A stretch of 64,000 nt of DNA from Apium graveolens (taxonomy: Eukaryota > Streptophyta > Magnoliopsida > Apiales > Apiaceae): the NCBI RefSeq assembly GCF_009905375.1, contig NC_133653.1, forward strand, positions 98,010,609 through 98,074,608. The letters run 5' to 3'. Position numbers and translations under genes: made by a program. Position 1 is the stretch's first letter, and each line of letters begins with the position of its first letter. The notes beneath the pieces are model-generated. The model was not told where the DNA came from. It made no database searches and saw nothing but the letters and a program-made list of their open reading frames with translations. This document shows positions 44,025-56,657 of the stretch, one piece after another.

Positions 44025-45729
44025 TGTAGGATTTTATATATCACAGAAGCATGGTAAAACATTTTTCTTGATATAAAATCCATATAATCGCATATAAATC
44101 GTGAATAAATCGAGGGATCGATTACTAACCTTTAATAGCGATCCAAGAACGATGAACGGAGATCCCTAGCAGCTGCTCCTCAAGTGTGAAGCACTCCGCC
44201 GGTATCCACCAAGAGATTAAAATAATGGAGGGAGGAAGAGGTTGAGAGAATTAGTTGCCTCCTTTTCTTTTCTACTTTAGAATTAGGGTTTATTATTTTG
44301 GATTGAGGCAAATAGGGTTCATAATAGTATATTTATAGGCAAAATTTTCAGCTGAAAATTCTCCCATAAAATATTATTATTATTAACCCTTTAATTGATT
44401 ATTCTTATTAACCAATTAACTAATAATTAAAACACCTTTTAATCATTAACCCCTTTTCTAAACACTTTAGAAAAATAATTCTCTCACTTGATTTAATTTC
44501 TAAAATTAAATTCTTAATTAATAATATTAAGAACTTTTCTTAATTAATTTATAATTAATTAAATCTCATTTAATCAATTATTAAATTTGCTAATTAATTA
44601 TTTATTTCACAAATAAATAATTACCAGCCATTATTAATTAATTCCTCCACCATTAAATCATTCTCTTTTATGGTGTGACCCTGTAGGTTCAATATTAAGC
44701 CGGTAGTAGAAATAAATAATAATAAAATTATTTTATCATTATTTATATAAATTCTCTAATTTATTGAATATGATTAATTAATAAATTAATCACGTTTATT
44801 CTACATCGTGAGGGATACTTCTCAGCATATCGCGACTATCCGGATAATACGAATTCACTGCTTAGAATACCAAGAACCTATTCAGTGAATAGTTACCATA
44901 CAATTAATTCCTTCTACCCTGCAATGTCATGATTTAAATACAAGGCATGGAACTCGTGTCAAGCCTATCTTATTTAATCATATGCTTTCCCATTTACTAT
45001 GCTTAGTTCTAATGTGAATTAGAAACTCCTTTCTAATTTAATTCACTCTGGCCAGAGATTCCTGAACTAGCATAAGTGGATCAGCATTAAACATTCTCTT
45101 CCTTTCACTAGAAGGGGTAGATCCTTTATTGATCATACACTATCTTCGTGTACAAATTCCTACACCCAGTAGAGCTCTTATTATTGTCCCTGGAGACTAA
45201 GAACTAAACCAAAGTATAGTTCAGTGTACACAAGATGACTATGATGACCTCGAGTCTAAGGATACTTGTACAACTATCACTATGTGAACATCCGCTGACA
45301 CGTGAGTGAACTTCATCAGTTGTTTAGCTGTGTGAGTCATGTTCAGTGAATTTATTCTATAATAAACACCTACATACTAGCTATAGTGTCATCACACAAA
45401 TGTCTATGAGAACAGACATCCTTCATAATGAAGCAAGCATAGTATGTACCGATCTTTGCGGATTACTATTTACCAGTTAGTAATCCTACGACCAGGAAAT
45501 ATTTAAGTTCAGAGTTATCATCTCTTAGGTCTCATTATTATGATCTCATCATAATCCATAAAAAGCTTTACTCTAAACTATGGTATATCTTATTTAAACA
45601 CTTAAATAGATAAAGCCCGCAATAAAACCAAAACAAGTCTTTTATTAATATCAATGAAATCAAAACAGATTACATAAAAGTTATTCCTAAATCATCATAC
45701 ATGATTGGACTTAGGACACATCTCTTTCA
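44025..45729 (-). repeat. Element E 3' LTR (1705 bp, left copy)
   Basis: On the minus strand it starts TGAAAGAGATGTGTCC and ends AATCCTACA. A minus-strand TATAAATAT lies at 44329-44337. It equals the right LTR in length. Confidence 0.94.
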
Positions 45730-45740
45730 ATCTCCCACTT
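45730..45740 (-). other. Element E polypurine tract
   Basis: On the minus strand AAGTGGGAGAT abuts the LTR start TGAAAGAG. Confidence 0.88.
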
Positions 45741-45761
45741 GTACTAAAGCCAATCACTCTA

Positions 45762-48700
45762 GTATCTAATACCCATCTTGTCTTTATGACGATCAAAGTA
45801 ACTTTGAGAAAGTGGCTTTGTTAAAGGGTCTTCTATGTTGTTATGTGTGTCAACTCTCTTGACGTTGACATCTCCTCTTTCAAAAATCTCCCTAATCAGA
45901 TGAAAACGTCGCAAAACATTTCCTATAAGAAGTATGTCATCCACATACAATACAAGAAATGTTACCGCGCCCCCACTAACCTTCTTGTAGACACATGGTT
46001 CATCTATATTTTTGATAAAAACAAACTCTTTGATTGTCTCATCAAAACGGATGTTCCATCTACGAGAAGCTTGCTTTAAACCATATATGGTTCGCAGCAG
46101 CTTACACACTAGGTGTTCATTTCCCTTGGAAAGAAAACCCTCTGGCTGTGTCATATACACTTCCTCTTCAAGTTTTCATTGAGGAAGGCCGTTTTCACGT
46201 CTATTTGCCAGATCTCATAGTCGTAGTAAGCAGCAATCACAAGCAAAATCCGAATTGATTTTAACAGGGCTACAGGTGAAAAAGTTTCATCAAAGTCAAT
46301 CCCTTGCCTTTGTTTGAATCCTTTTGCCATGAGCCTGGCCTTATAGGTCTCCACCTGGCCATCTGCTCCAATCTTTCTTTTGTATGCCCATTTACACTCA
46401 ATAGGCTTCACACCCTCAGGTGCTTCAACCAAAGTCCATACTTGGTTGGTATACATAGATTCCATTTCGGATTTCATGGCACTTTGCTATTTCTCTGAGT
46501 CAACACTACTCATAGCCTCATTATAGGTCATAGGGTCGTCATCATCAATGATTGACAACTCATTGTCATTCTCAATGACAAGGCCATAATACCTCTCAGG
46601 TTGGCGAGACACTCTCCCTGTCCTACGAATGGGCTGTTCCACAGAAGGTTGTTCAGTCTGAATAGGTGTTTCCACTTGAACCGTAGTAGTTTGTGCTTCT
46701 TGAAATTCATCAAGTTCAATCTTGCTCCCACTGTTTCCTTCAAGGATAAACTGCTTTTCCAAGAAGGTAGCATGTCTGGAGACAAACACCCTATGATCGG
46801 TGTAAAAGTAATACCCTAAAGTCTCTTTAGGATATCCCACAAAATTACATTTTACGGATCGAGATTCCAGCTTATCCGGGTCAACTTTCTTGACATAAGC
46901 TGGACATCCCCAAATCTTAACGTGTTTAAGACTCGGTTTCCTTTCTTTCCATATCTCATATGGAGTTTGAGGAACAGATTTGGAAGGCACCTTATTCAGT
47001 AAATATGCTGAGGTTTCCAATGCATAACCCCACAGGAATACTGGAAGATTCGCATATCTCATCATGGACCGAACCATGTCTAACAAAGTTCGATTTCTCC
47101 TTTTAGATACCCCATTCAATTGTGGAGTGTATGGAGGAGTCCACTGGGAGACTATACCATTTTCTTTGCGATAAGTTAGAAACTCTCCATTCAAGTATTC
47201 ACCACCTCGATCTGATCGAAGAGTTATAATACTATGTTTGGTTTGTTTCTCCACTTCATACTTATATTCTTTGAACTTTTCAATGGCTTCAGATTTGTGT
47301 TTCATCAAATACACATATCCGAATCTAGATCGATCATCTATGAAAGTAATGAAGTATGAAAAACCACCCATGGCTTGCGTAGACATTGGTCCACATACAT
47401 CTGTGTGTACCAATCCTAGCAAATCTGTAGCCCTCTCTCCATGTCCACTAAATGGAGATTTGGTCATTTTACCCAATAGACAAGACTCGCATGTAGGATA
47501 TGATTCAAAATCAAAGGGGTCAAGTAACCCTTCCTCATGCAATGTCCGCAGTCTATTTTCACTAATATGACCAAGTCTGCAGTGCCACAAGAAAGTGAGA
47601 TTTTCATCATCCCTTTTTCTTTTATTAGTATGTTCAATTTGTAGTATATTATGCTCTACGTCGCATACATACAGACCATTGTTTAAAATACCACTTCCAT
47701 AAAGAACATTATCTCTAAGAATTGAACATTTATTATTCTGAATAACAAATGAAAATCCAGCCAAGTCTAACATGGGAATAGAAATAATATTCCTCACAAT
47801 CGAGGGAACAAAATAACAATTATTTAAAACAATAGTCTTGCATGTAGGCATATGTAAATGAAATGATCCTACAGCTTCAACAGCAACTCTTGCTCCATTT
47901 CCCATCCGTAGAATCACCTCCTCTTCTTCAAGAGTCCTACTTCTCCTTAGTCCCTGCAACGAATTACAAATATGAGAACCACAGGCGGTATCTAATACCC
48001 AAGTAGAAATTTGATTTAATGACATATTCAATTCAATCATGAACATACCTGAAACAGAAGCGATAGTCTCACTACCCTTCTTCTTCTTCAATTCTGCAAG
48101 GTAAACCTTGCAGTTCCTCTTCCAATGCCCCACTTTGTTACAGTGAAAGCAAACAGCTTTGCTCTTGGGGTCTTCAGCTTTTGGTGGAATCGGCCTTTTT
48201 TCACCTACTTTCTTCTTCTTGGAAGGGTTCTTCTTCCTTTTCTTATGATTGAAACCTTCACCAATTAGAAGAACAGAACTCTTTTTAGGGGGGAAATTCG
48301 ATTCCGCAGTCTTCAACATGTTGTGGAGTTTAGGCAGGCTGACATCCAGCTTATTCATGTGAAAGTTCACAACAAACTGCGAGAACGAACCCAGAAGTGA
48401 TTGCAAGACTAAGTCTTGGCTCAGCTCCCCATCCATGGCAAAACCAAGTTGTCCAAGACGTTTAATCAAATTGATCATCTTAAGTACATGGTCATTCACA
48501 GATGATCCCTCGGACATCCTACAACTGAACAGCTCTTTCGATATCTCATATCGAGCTGTCCTCCCTGCCACATCATACAACTCTTGTAGATGCATAAGGA
48601 TAGTGTGAGCATCCATATGCTCATGCTGCTTTTATAGCTCAATGTTCATGGAAGCTAGCATGATGCATTGAGCAACATTTGCATCATCTATCCACTTACA

Positions 48701-48883
48701 ATACACAACATGTTCATCATTATGTGCATCGCTAGCAGGTTCAGTAGGCTTAGGTGAGTCAACCACATATTCCAGCTTCTCAACCCTGAGAACAATTCTC
48801 AAGTTTTGAAGCCAGTCAGCAAAATTAGGATCAGTCAACTTGTGAGCATCTAGTATACTCCGGAGTGATAGTGCAGAAGACAT
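45762..48883 (-). pseudogene. gag-pol: Element E gag-pol (broken)
   Basis: Read on the minus strand. Gag starts at the ATG at 48883 (MSSALSLRSILDAHKL), with an in-frame TAA at 48632-48634. The UBN2-type copia gag core follows (LQELYDVAGRTARYEISKEL) and a CCHC knuckle CFHCNKVGHWKRNC near 48110-48155. Protease (VLDTACGSHIC near 47990), the pre-integrase zinc region (WHCRLGH...CESC) and the integrase core (HTDVCGP, RSDRGGEY) come next. The catalytic Glu position is Lys (complement 47102-47104, GVSKRRNRT). TAG interrupts at 46487-46489 and a one-base loss lies near 46175. RT keeps YVDD (complement 45936-45947), but ten or so residues later the frame joins the end of RNase H (HLIREIFERGDVNV). About 240 residues are missing compared with other copia pol proteins. 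Confidence 0.92.
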
Positions 48884-50715
48884 AACATATATAGTAAATC
48901 TATAAATGATGAACACATAACAACACTTAGCAAATATTCAATTTCATTTCAAAATATTATATGAATCGGGTGTTTATTCATAAGTGGCTCCCACTAGTTT
49001 ATCTAAATTACATAACATCCTTAAGTGAAAAAATAAGCATTCATAATGCTAGTGGGAATAGGGATCCTACATTCCATCACACAACCTCGGGTGTAGCACG
49101 AAACGTCATGTGATGTTCAATAGGCAGACAACTCTTGTCAATTACATCTTATGTTATTCCCTAATAAAACTTTAGCCTCTTGAATAATTGAGTCACGGCT
49201 GTAGCATGACAGACTCAATATTCTAAGTCAAGTCTAACCCAACATTTCGTACAATTGAATCAGTCTCCAACGGCCCACGGCTGCAGCACGTAACGACCTT
49301 TAGATTCTAATTCAATGTACACATCTCTATGTAATAGACATGTATTTCTTATTTCGAAATCAAAGCCCTCGGCTGTAGCACAAAACGACAATAATTCAAA
49401 AATAAGAACTACTTTCTACCATGTTGGAAGGCTTTCGACCAACACAAGCCCGTTGTGTCATTGGTCAATTACTACTTGATATTATTTAATTTTAGAGGGA
49501 TTATATTACGTTACAATCATAATCATATTATAAAGAGATTCTTCCTCTTAAATTAAATATTTCAAATCAATAATCGATAATCAGATGATTCCCAGATCGG
49601 GGGGAGCATTGTCAAGATGCGTCACTTAATACCCCTTTCTTACAGATAGAAATCTGCTTTTGATAGAATCATCCTTTCTCTCAATATTAAAAATTCATAT
49701 TTAATTATGTGTTTCATAAACACAAGAATCTCATGATTGTATTCATAATATTATTGTTAAGGCAAGAAACGATTCATATTCTAGATTTTCTAGAGCACGC
49801 CTTATATTGATTTAAGTTCACCTAAATCTATCATCGCATGGTAAACATAGGCATATATCTCATATATAAAAATAAATAAACAAGTAAGCATGCAAGCAAT
49901 ATCATGTCACACATTGATATAATGATGTATGAATTTATTATAGCATTTAAAAGCAATTAAAACAATTAAAACATGCTTTAAAACACTTTCGGGAATATAA
50001 ACAGTTCAAAACTTTTATATAAAAAAAAATTGACCACTCCATTAGATCCGTCTCGGAAAAAAGAATCCAACGATATATTGCACGCCCAAAACGGAGTTAC
50101 GAAACTCCCAGAAATCAAATGAAAAAAAAACAGATGAGCTATAACGCTTACAGGAACTCGTTACAAGCCTTGTAACGCATTCCGGTAATGCGTTACAACC
50201 CTTTTAAGCCATTAAAAGGTGTAACGCATTCTGTAAATGCGCCACAGGGTGTAACGCATTCCCGGAATGCGCGACACTCCTTTCCCCGCGTGCCTGAGCC
50301 TGTCAGCAGCCGTCTCCTTTTTTTTTATTAATCAATCAACAGCCGCCGCCTTTTTACACCGAACGTCGTGCCACCATCAATCAGCAGAACGTACTTTTCT
50401 TTATTTCAGCTTCAAACAAAATACATATATATACATAACAGATTACATATATATATACATATTTAATTACGAATTTTAATTAAAACAACTTCAAAAAATC
50501 ACAATAATTAATCCACACATCAGAAAATTATGAAAAAAATACCCAGACGATATACAACACTTGTAGAACCCAGATCTACAGTCAAAACAATTTTGAGAAA
50601 CAATTTCTAATTAATCATAATTAATCCATGATATAACTTGCGAAAATCATAATAAATTCATACAAGATCATAAAATTCTGAAATTTTTATCACAGATCTA
50701 TATGCATACAACCTA
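48884..50715 (-). other. Element E leader between PBS and gag, with repeats and hairpins
   Basis: 1.8 kb, non-coding. It contains three successive inverted repeats of GTAACGCATT (50172-50275) and four spaced copies of a CGGCTGTAGCACGAAACG-type motif (49088, 49196, 49278, 49370). Any ORFs are short and low-complexity. Confidence 0.75.
50172..50275. repeat. Three successive GTAACGCATT hairpins in E leader
   Basis: 50172-50196 is a perfect 10-bp inverted repeat with a 5-nt loop. 50221-50245 and 50251-50275 keep the left arm and have two mismatches in the right arm. All are 25 nt long. Confidence 0.88.
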
Positions 50716-50728
50716 TGCTCTGATACCA
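50716..50728 (-). other. Element E primer-binding site
   Basis: On the minus strand TGGTATCAGAGCA starts one base after the LTR end CCTACA. It is the initiator tRNA-Met type. Confidence 0.92.
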
Positions 50729-50729
50729 T

Positions 50730-52434
50730 TGTAGGATTTTATACATCACAGAAGTATGGTAAAATATTTTTTTTGATATAAAATCCATATAATCGCATAT
50801 AAATCGTGAATAAATCGAGGGATCGATTACTAACCTTTAATAGCGATCCAACAACGATGAACGGAGATCCCTAGCAGCTATTCCTCAAGTGTGAAGCACT
50901 CCACCGGTATCCACCAAGAGATCAAAATAATGGAGGGAGGAAGAGGTTGAGAGAATTAGTTGCCTCCTTTTCTTTTCTACTTTAGAATTAGGGTTTATTA
51001 TTTTGGGTCGAGGCAAATAGGGTTTATAATAGTATATTTATTGGCAAAATTTTCAGCAGAAAATTCTCCCATAAAATATTATTATTATTAACCCTTTAAT
51101 TTATTATTCTTATTAACCAATTAACTAATAATTACAACACCTTTTAATCATTAACCCCTTTTCTAAACACTTAAGAAAAATAATTCTCTCACTTGATTTA
51201 ATTTTCAAAATTAAATTCTTAAATAATAATATTAAGAACTTTTCTTAATTAATTTATAATTAATTAAATCTCATTTAATCAATTATTAAATTTGCTAATT
51301 AATTATTTATTTCATAAATAAATAATTACCATCCATTATTAATTAATTCCTCCACCATTAAATTATTCTCTTTTATGGTGTGACCCTGTAGGTTCAATAT
51401 TAAGCCGGTAGTAGAAATAAATAATAATAAAACTATTTTATCATTATTAATATAAATTCTCTAATTTATTAAATATGATTAATTAATAAATTAATCATGT
51501 TTATTCTACATCGTGAGGGATACTTCTCAGCATATCGCGCATATCCGGATAATACGAATTCACTGCTTAGAATAACAAAAACCTATTCAGTGAATAGTTA
51601 CCGTACAATTAATTTCTTCTATCCTGCAATGTCATGATTTAAATACAAGGCATGGAACTCGTGTCAAGCCTATCTTATTTAATCATATGCTTTCCCATTT
51701 ACTATGCTTAGTTCTAATATGAATTAGAAACTCCTTTCTAATTTCATTCACTCTGGCCAGAGATTCCTGAACTAGCATAAGTGGATCAGCATTGAACATT
51801 CTCTTCCTTTCACTGGAAGGGGTAGATCCTTTATTGATCATACACTATCTTCGTGTACAAATTCCTACACCCATTAGAGCCCTTATTATTGTCCCTGGAG
51901 ACTAAGAACTAAACCAAAGTATAGTTAAGTGTACACAAGATGACTATGATGACCTCAAGTCTAAGGATACTTGTACAACTATCACTATGTGAACATCTGC
52001 TGACACGTGAGTGAACTCCATCAGTTGTTCAGCTATATGAGTCATGTTCAGTGAACTTATTCTATAATAAGCACCTACATACTAGCTATACTGTCACTAG
52101 ACAAATGTCTATGAGAACAGACATCCTTCATAATGAAGCAAGCATAGTATGTACCGATCTTTGCGAATTACTAATTACCAGTTAGTAATCCTATGACCAG
52201 GAAATATTTAAGTTCAGAGTTATCATCTTTTATGTCTCATTATTATGATCTCATCATAATCCATAAAAAGCTTTAATCTAAACTATGTTATATCTTATTT
52301 AAACACTTAAATAGATAAAACCCGCAATAAAACCAAAACAAGTCTTTTATTAATATCAATGAAATCAAAACAGATTACATAAAAGTTATTCCTAAATCAT
52401 CATACATGATTGGACTTAGGACACATCTCTTTCA
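50730..52434 (-). repeat. Element E 5' LTR (1705 bp, right copy)
   Basis: Pairs with 44025-45729. The TATA equivalent is changed here (plus strand TATTTATTGG, about 51034-51043), so the promoter-bearing copy may be weaker than the 3' copy. Confidence 0.94.
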
Positions 52435-52439
52435 TCTAT

Positions 52440-55400
52440 GACCCCAATTAATCCAAGATCTTTTAAGGTTACAGTTCTAGAAACAAGAATTCCAAATTCC
52501 ACAAATAATTTTTTTTTCACTTTCTTTTAAAACTCTTTTCAATAATTCTCAAACTCAAACCTTAACCCGCTAGTATAACTTCGAAAAGAAATATACTAGG
52601 CCCAACTATAAAATACACAACTATAATATAATATAATATAAACAACTTTGCATAATAGAACTTACACTAGTTCGCAAACCCTGGACCAACCACCTTCCAA
52701 AAGCTTCTTCTTTGCTTCCTTGAATTACACAGCTAAACAGTGCAAGCTAATCCTCACTGGAGGTTAAATTTGAAAACAGGAAAGTATGAGCGAAAGAAAT
52801 GCTCAGCAAGTTCATTATAGCATATATATGGTCGTTTTGATATAAAACCGACATCTGCATTAGCGCAGAATATTTTAAAATCATAATTACTGAAACAGAA
52901 AATTTAATAAAGAATCGGATAATTGTTTCTCACTGTATTCAAAACTTTTTTTTGATATTTTCGAGCGAAATGCTTCAGCAATACTTTGAGTCTTGAGGAG
53001 AATAAAACTCGTAAAATCGTGTTTACAGAAATATCGTAAATAACAATAACAAGAAGCAATGATTATAAATCGAGTCATAAACTTTATTCAAAACCGAACT
53101 CTTGAAATTAATACTTATTTTGATGTCCTATCAAATTAGATATCAATTTTGATGCTCACAACATCCTATACTGAAGTCAACATCAATTATCTATACTAAT
53201 ACCACCTTTGATATTTAACAACAACCTAAATATCCACATCAAGCAGAAACTGAATCAAAACTGCATTTCACCTTTAATCCAAAACAAAAATAGTTGCTAA
53301 ACCATTTATTTTAAAATTATCAAAACAATATCATAATTTAGATTGGAATCGTCGAACGACTGTGTGTTGCCGCCGGTGATCAGCCGCGGAGCAACATCGG
53401 TATGCCGAAGCATATCCAACTAAACAAAGGGGTACCCAAGGCAAATATCGGCCTAGCAAGGTGTTATATCATGTATAACACATAGCTCATACTGAACCGC
53501 GGCCACGGCCTCTTACGCAACCATCCAATCTTAAAAACATTTTATTGAAAGGGGTCAAAATACTCGACACCCTTATAAACTTTTATTCCCCCATTTACTT
53601 GGGCAGGAATACTCGCAAAACCAACTCATTTTTCTCAAAACCCAAAACATTTATAAATCCATTCATTTGATAAGTAAAATCACTTAGCTATTCTGAATAT
53701 AGAATAGCATAAGAGTACTTGCATGAACAGAATCATGTAATTCAGCGATATGTAAAACATTTATCTATTCCGACCGAGAATAGGGAAAGCAATACTTGCA
53801 TAAGAAGATTTAAAATAAATATCACTTGAACAATAAGTTATGATAGGGATACTTGCCTTTGAGTTTTAGCAATTAGTCACACTCGCAATGACGCATCTAT
53901 TTTGACATTTTGTCTCAAAACATCACTGTCCTTCTTATCAACACTTTACTAATATGCTGCTACTGCGATTGCTAGAAGCCAGATATCCAATACCATTCCA
54001 TCTCATTCTTTATCCAACGTCTTGTCCTGATCAACTCGAATGATCCGCATCTATAATTAAAAGATACAATTTTAATCGTCTAAATGATAATTACTCGACG
54101 AACTGCGCGTCAAAATCCTATCGTCTACCCATACGATAGCCCACACATCAATGAAACAATCAAACAAAAGACTCTTGACCCACTTACACACGTAATTCAC
54201 ATAACATATAAACATGTAACTCACATATCACATAATTTATATCATACATGCTTCGGTTCGTCAAAAGGTTCGACTCGGTACGTTTAAAACTGAAATTGGG
54301 TCAAAAATATGATTTATCGCTCAAAAATCGCCGCAGTATGATTCGTAAAATAAGGGACCTTTCGAAAAAAAGAATTTGGGTCTCGAAAGTATTTTTAATG
54401 AAAGCAAAACATTTTCCTGAGTCTAGACGCGTTCGTTTCGTATTAAACGGACAAACGGTCTATTTATTATACATAAAATAAGAATAAATCAAAACATATT
54501 ATAAATAATTGAATCAAATTATGATTTTTGAAAATAATAAAATATAATAATTTGAAACTAAAATAAATATTTTAGAAAAAATTTGAAAATAACGTCTTTG
54601 TAAAACGGACTTTTCCCGGGGTCATAATCCCTCAAAATCAATCACAAACCAACACAATCCAACGGTACTCTAATAAAATCAATAAATTTAAAACACAAAA
54701 TAATTCATATTTGCGCGTATAAACACGCCGGAAATGAAAAACACTGCCAAAAGGGACTTCTACAAAAACTTCTAAAAATTATGAAATAAATATATAAACA
54801 CTAACATGCTATAATATACACAAGTACGAAGGCTGAATTTCGGAATCGTTATCCAAAATAAATTCTGATCACCCTGAGGAGAATATCTGATGTCCGGAAA
54901 ATATCTCCAGAAAAATCCAAAATTAATAGCGATAGATATATACACACTGAGATGCCATGTGGAGTAATCGACACCGTGAAACTCATTTTCAAAGCCCCGG
55001 AAATAAATTAAAATGGAAAATATTCTCCGCAAGTTTTCTTCTCAAAATCTCGAAATATATAAACCTATGCGTAGGTATCGAAGCACTGATCGTTTATATA
55101 TATAATAATTGAAATTTGGACGGACGGTTGAGAAAATATGAATTTTTGAAAATTAAAATATATAAACTTACGGAGAGAGGAGAGAGGAGAGAGCAGAGAG
55201 TTTGGGGGGGCTAGCTGCGAATGAGAAGATAAAGATGGGGGGCTGTTAACGTGGGTAGGTTTAGGAATAGTTTTTCTTGTTGTTTTTCTTTTTCTTTTTG
55301 TTTTTGTTTTTTTAATTAAAAATCAAAATAAAATAGTTAAAATTAGCCCAAAATTAATAATTAGCGGGGAATAATATTTAATCAAATAAATATAAAATTT

Positions 55401-56657
55401 ATATCAAAATTCCCCAAAAATTATAAATATTCCCAATAAACGAAAATATAAAATATTTGGAAGTCCCAAAATTTTATAAAAATGAAAATACAATTTTTGC
55501 GCGGTTTGACGTTCTGATAGGTGCCCGGTCTGATAATTTTTATGAAACCGAAATATTTCTAAAATTCTCGGAATATTTAAAAACTAATAAAATAAAAAAT
55601 TTCATAATTTTTAAAGCATTTTTGACTCGCGCGCTACACCCGCATTTTACGATTTAACAAACAAACGTGCGAGTAAATATAATTTGAAAAAAAAAATTGA
55701 AACAATTTTAAAATTCTCAAAATATTCAAAACTTAAGAAAATATACATTTCATGATTTTTGAAACATTCTGAAATTTAATGCTGAATTTATACTTATATA
55801 TCGGATCCAAAAAAAATTACTTAGCCGCTAAGTAACTATAAAAACGATACAATTTAATACCAGATTTGGATAATTATCAAAACAGAGCTTCCTGTAAAAT
55901 ACTTTATACAAAAATAAGATGATAATATCTCGTCTTTTGAAAATATGGATTTTATCGATCTATAAAATGATTTGCGAATCGAAAATTTCACACGGGACTC
56001 GTACAGGTCAGACCGTATCCCGGATCGAAAAAGTCAAAACACGAAAAATGTTCAGAATTATCAAATTAGGTTATTAAAGAGTTTTCGGAAGAGTTTCGGG
56101 TTCTAAAAACGCAAAAACGGTTGAAGTGGGACGATTTCTGATTCTGAAAAGTAATTTTATAATTACGTAAAAATAATCATTATTATTTCTATAAATCCTT
56201 ATAAAATCATATAATACTCCAAAAATTACAAAAAAATACCAAAGCAATCTATATTTTATTATGGATAATTAAAGATTAAAATATCTAAATTTTTATCAGA
56301 AATAAACATCCAAATATTAATTTCAATTATCAAATAATTCACCAAAATTCACATAATAATTATTTATTGATAAAAATAATTACATAATATTTCCCAATTA
56401 TTACAAAACAATTTCAATTTACCGATATCAATAAGATCGGCTTTCAAATAACTTTTGAAAATAATACATTTAAGTAAATATTTTCAGAAATTAACAAGGA
56501 TTGATACAACACTTAACAATTAGCACATAACCATTTAATAACACAAACTTGTCAAACAGGAATAAAATATCCACCATATTATTGCTTCCAAATCAGAAAA
56601 TCACATAAATATATTCAAATATTAATAATAATAATTCTGAAAATACGGGATATCACA
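52440..56657 (-). repeat. Element C 5' LTR, main part
   Basis: Continuation after E. The portion 52440-53103 has no match in the truncated left LTR. The portion 53104-56657 matches 38127-42475. It includes TGAGC-N9-GCTCA at 52787-52805 and ends with GGATATCACA at 56657. There is no ORF of note. Confidence 0.88.

Larger units (their letters stand above)
44025..52434 (-). mobile_element. Element E: full-length Angela-like Ty1/copia retrotransposon with internal pol deletion
   Basis: 8410 bp with two LTRs of exactly 1705 bp, PBS, leader, gag-pol and PPT on the minus strand, flanked by TSD TCTAT (44020-44024 and 52435-52439). The LTR size and Gag/Pol sequence fit the Angela lineage; that call is inference. 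LTR differences are few by eye, so the insertion is fairly young. Coding defects: TAA near 48632, TAG near 46487, a frameshift near 46175, a large deletion near 45915 and an altered integrase Glu. Confidence 0.93.
38127..56657 (-). mobile_element. Element C: non-autonomous gypsy-like element with giant LTRs (LARD-like), left end truncated
   Basis: Orientation is minus: PPT at 42476-42490, PBS at 43897-43908, right LTR starting TGTGATATCC at 56657. The complete LTR is about 4.33 kb, in two parts around E. The interior is 1.4 kb with no gag or pol. The outer features (TAACGCC...GATATCACA ends, GAGGACAGAATCC before the PPT, TGAGC-N9-GCTCA) tie it to the chromoviruses, so it may have moved using their proteins. 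The left LTR lacks its last ~777 bp and no TSD is seen. It also carries a hAT-like insertion and the copia element E. Confidence 0.82.

Noticed and set aside
45843..46819. Plus-strand ORFs over element E (also 47238-47570)
   Set aside because: Antisense shadows of the clearly coding minus-strand gag-pol.
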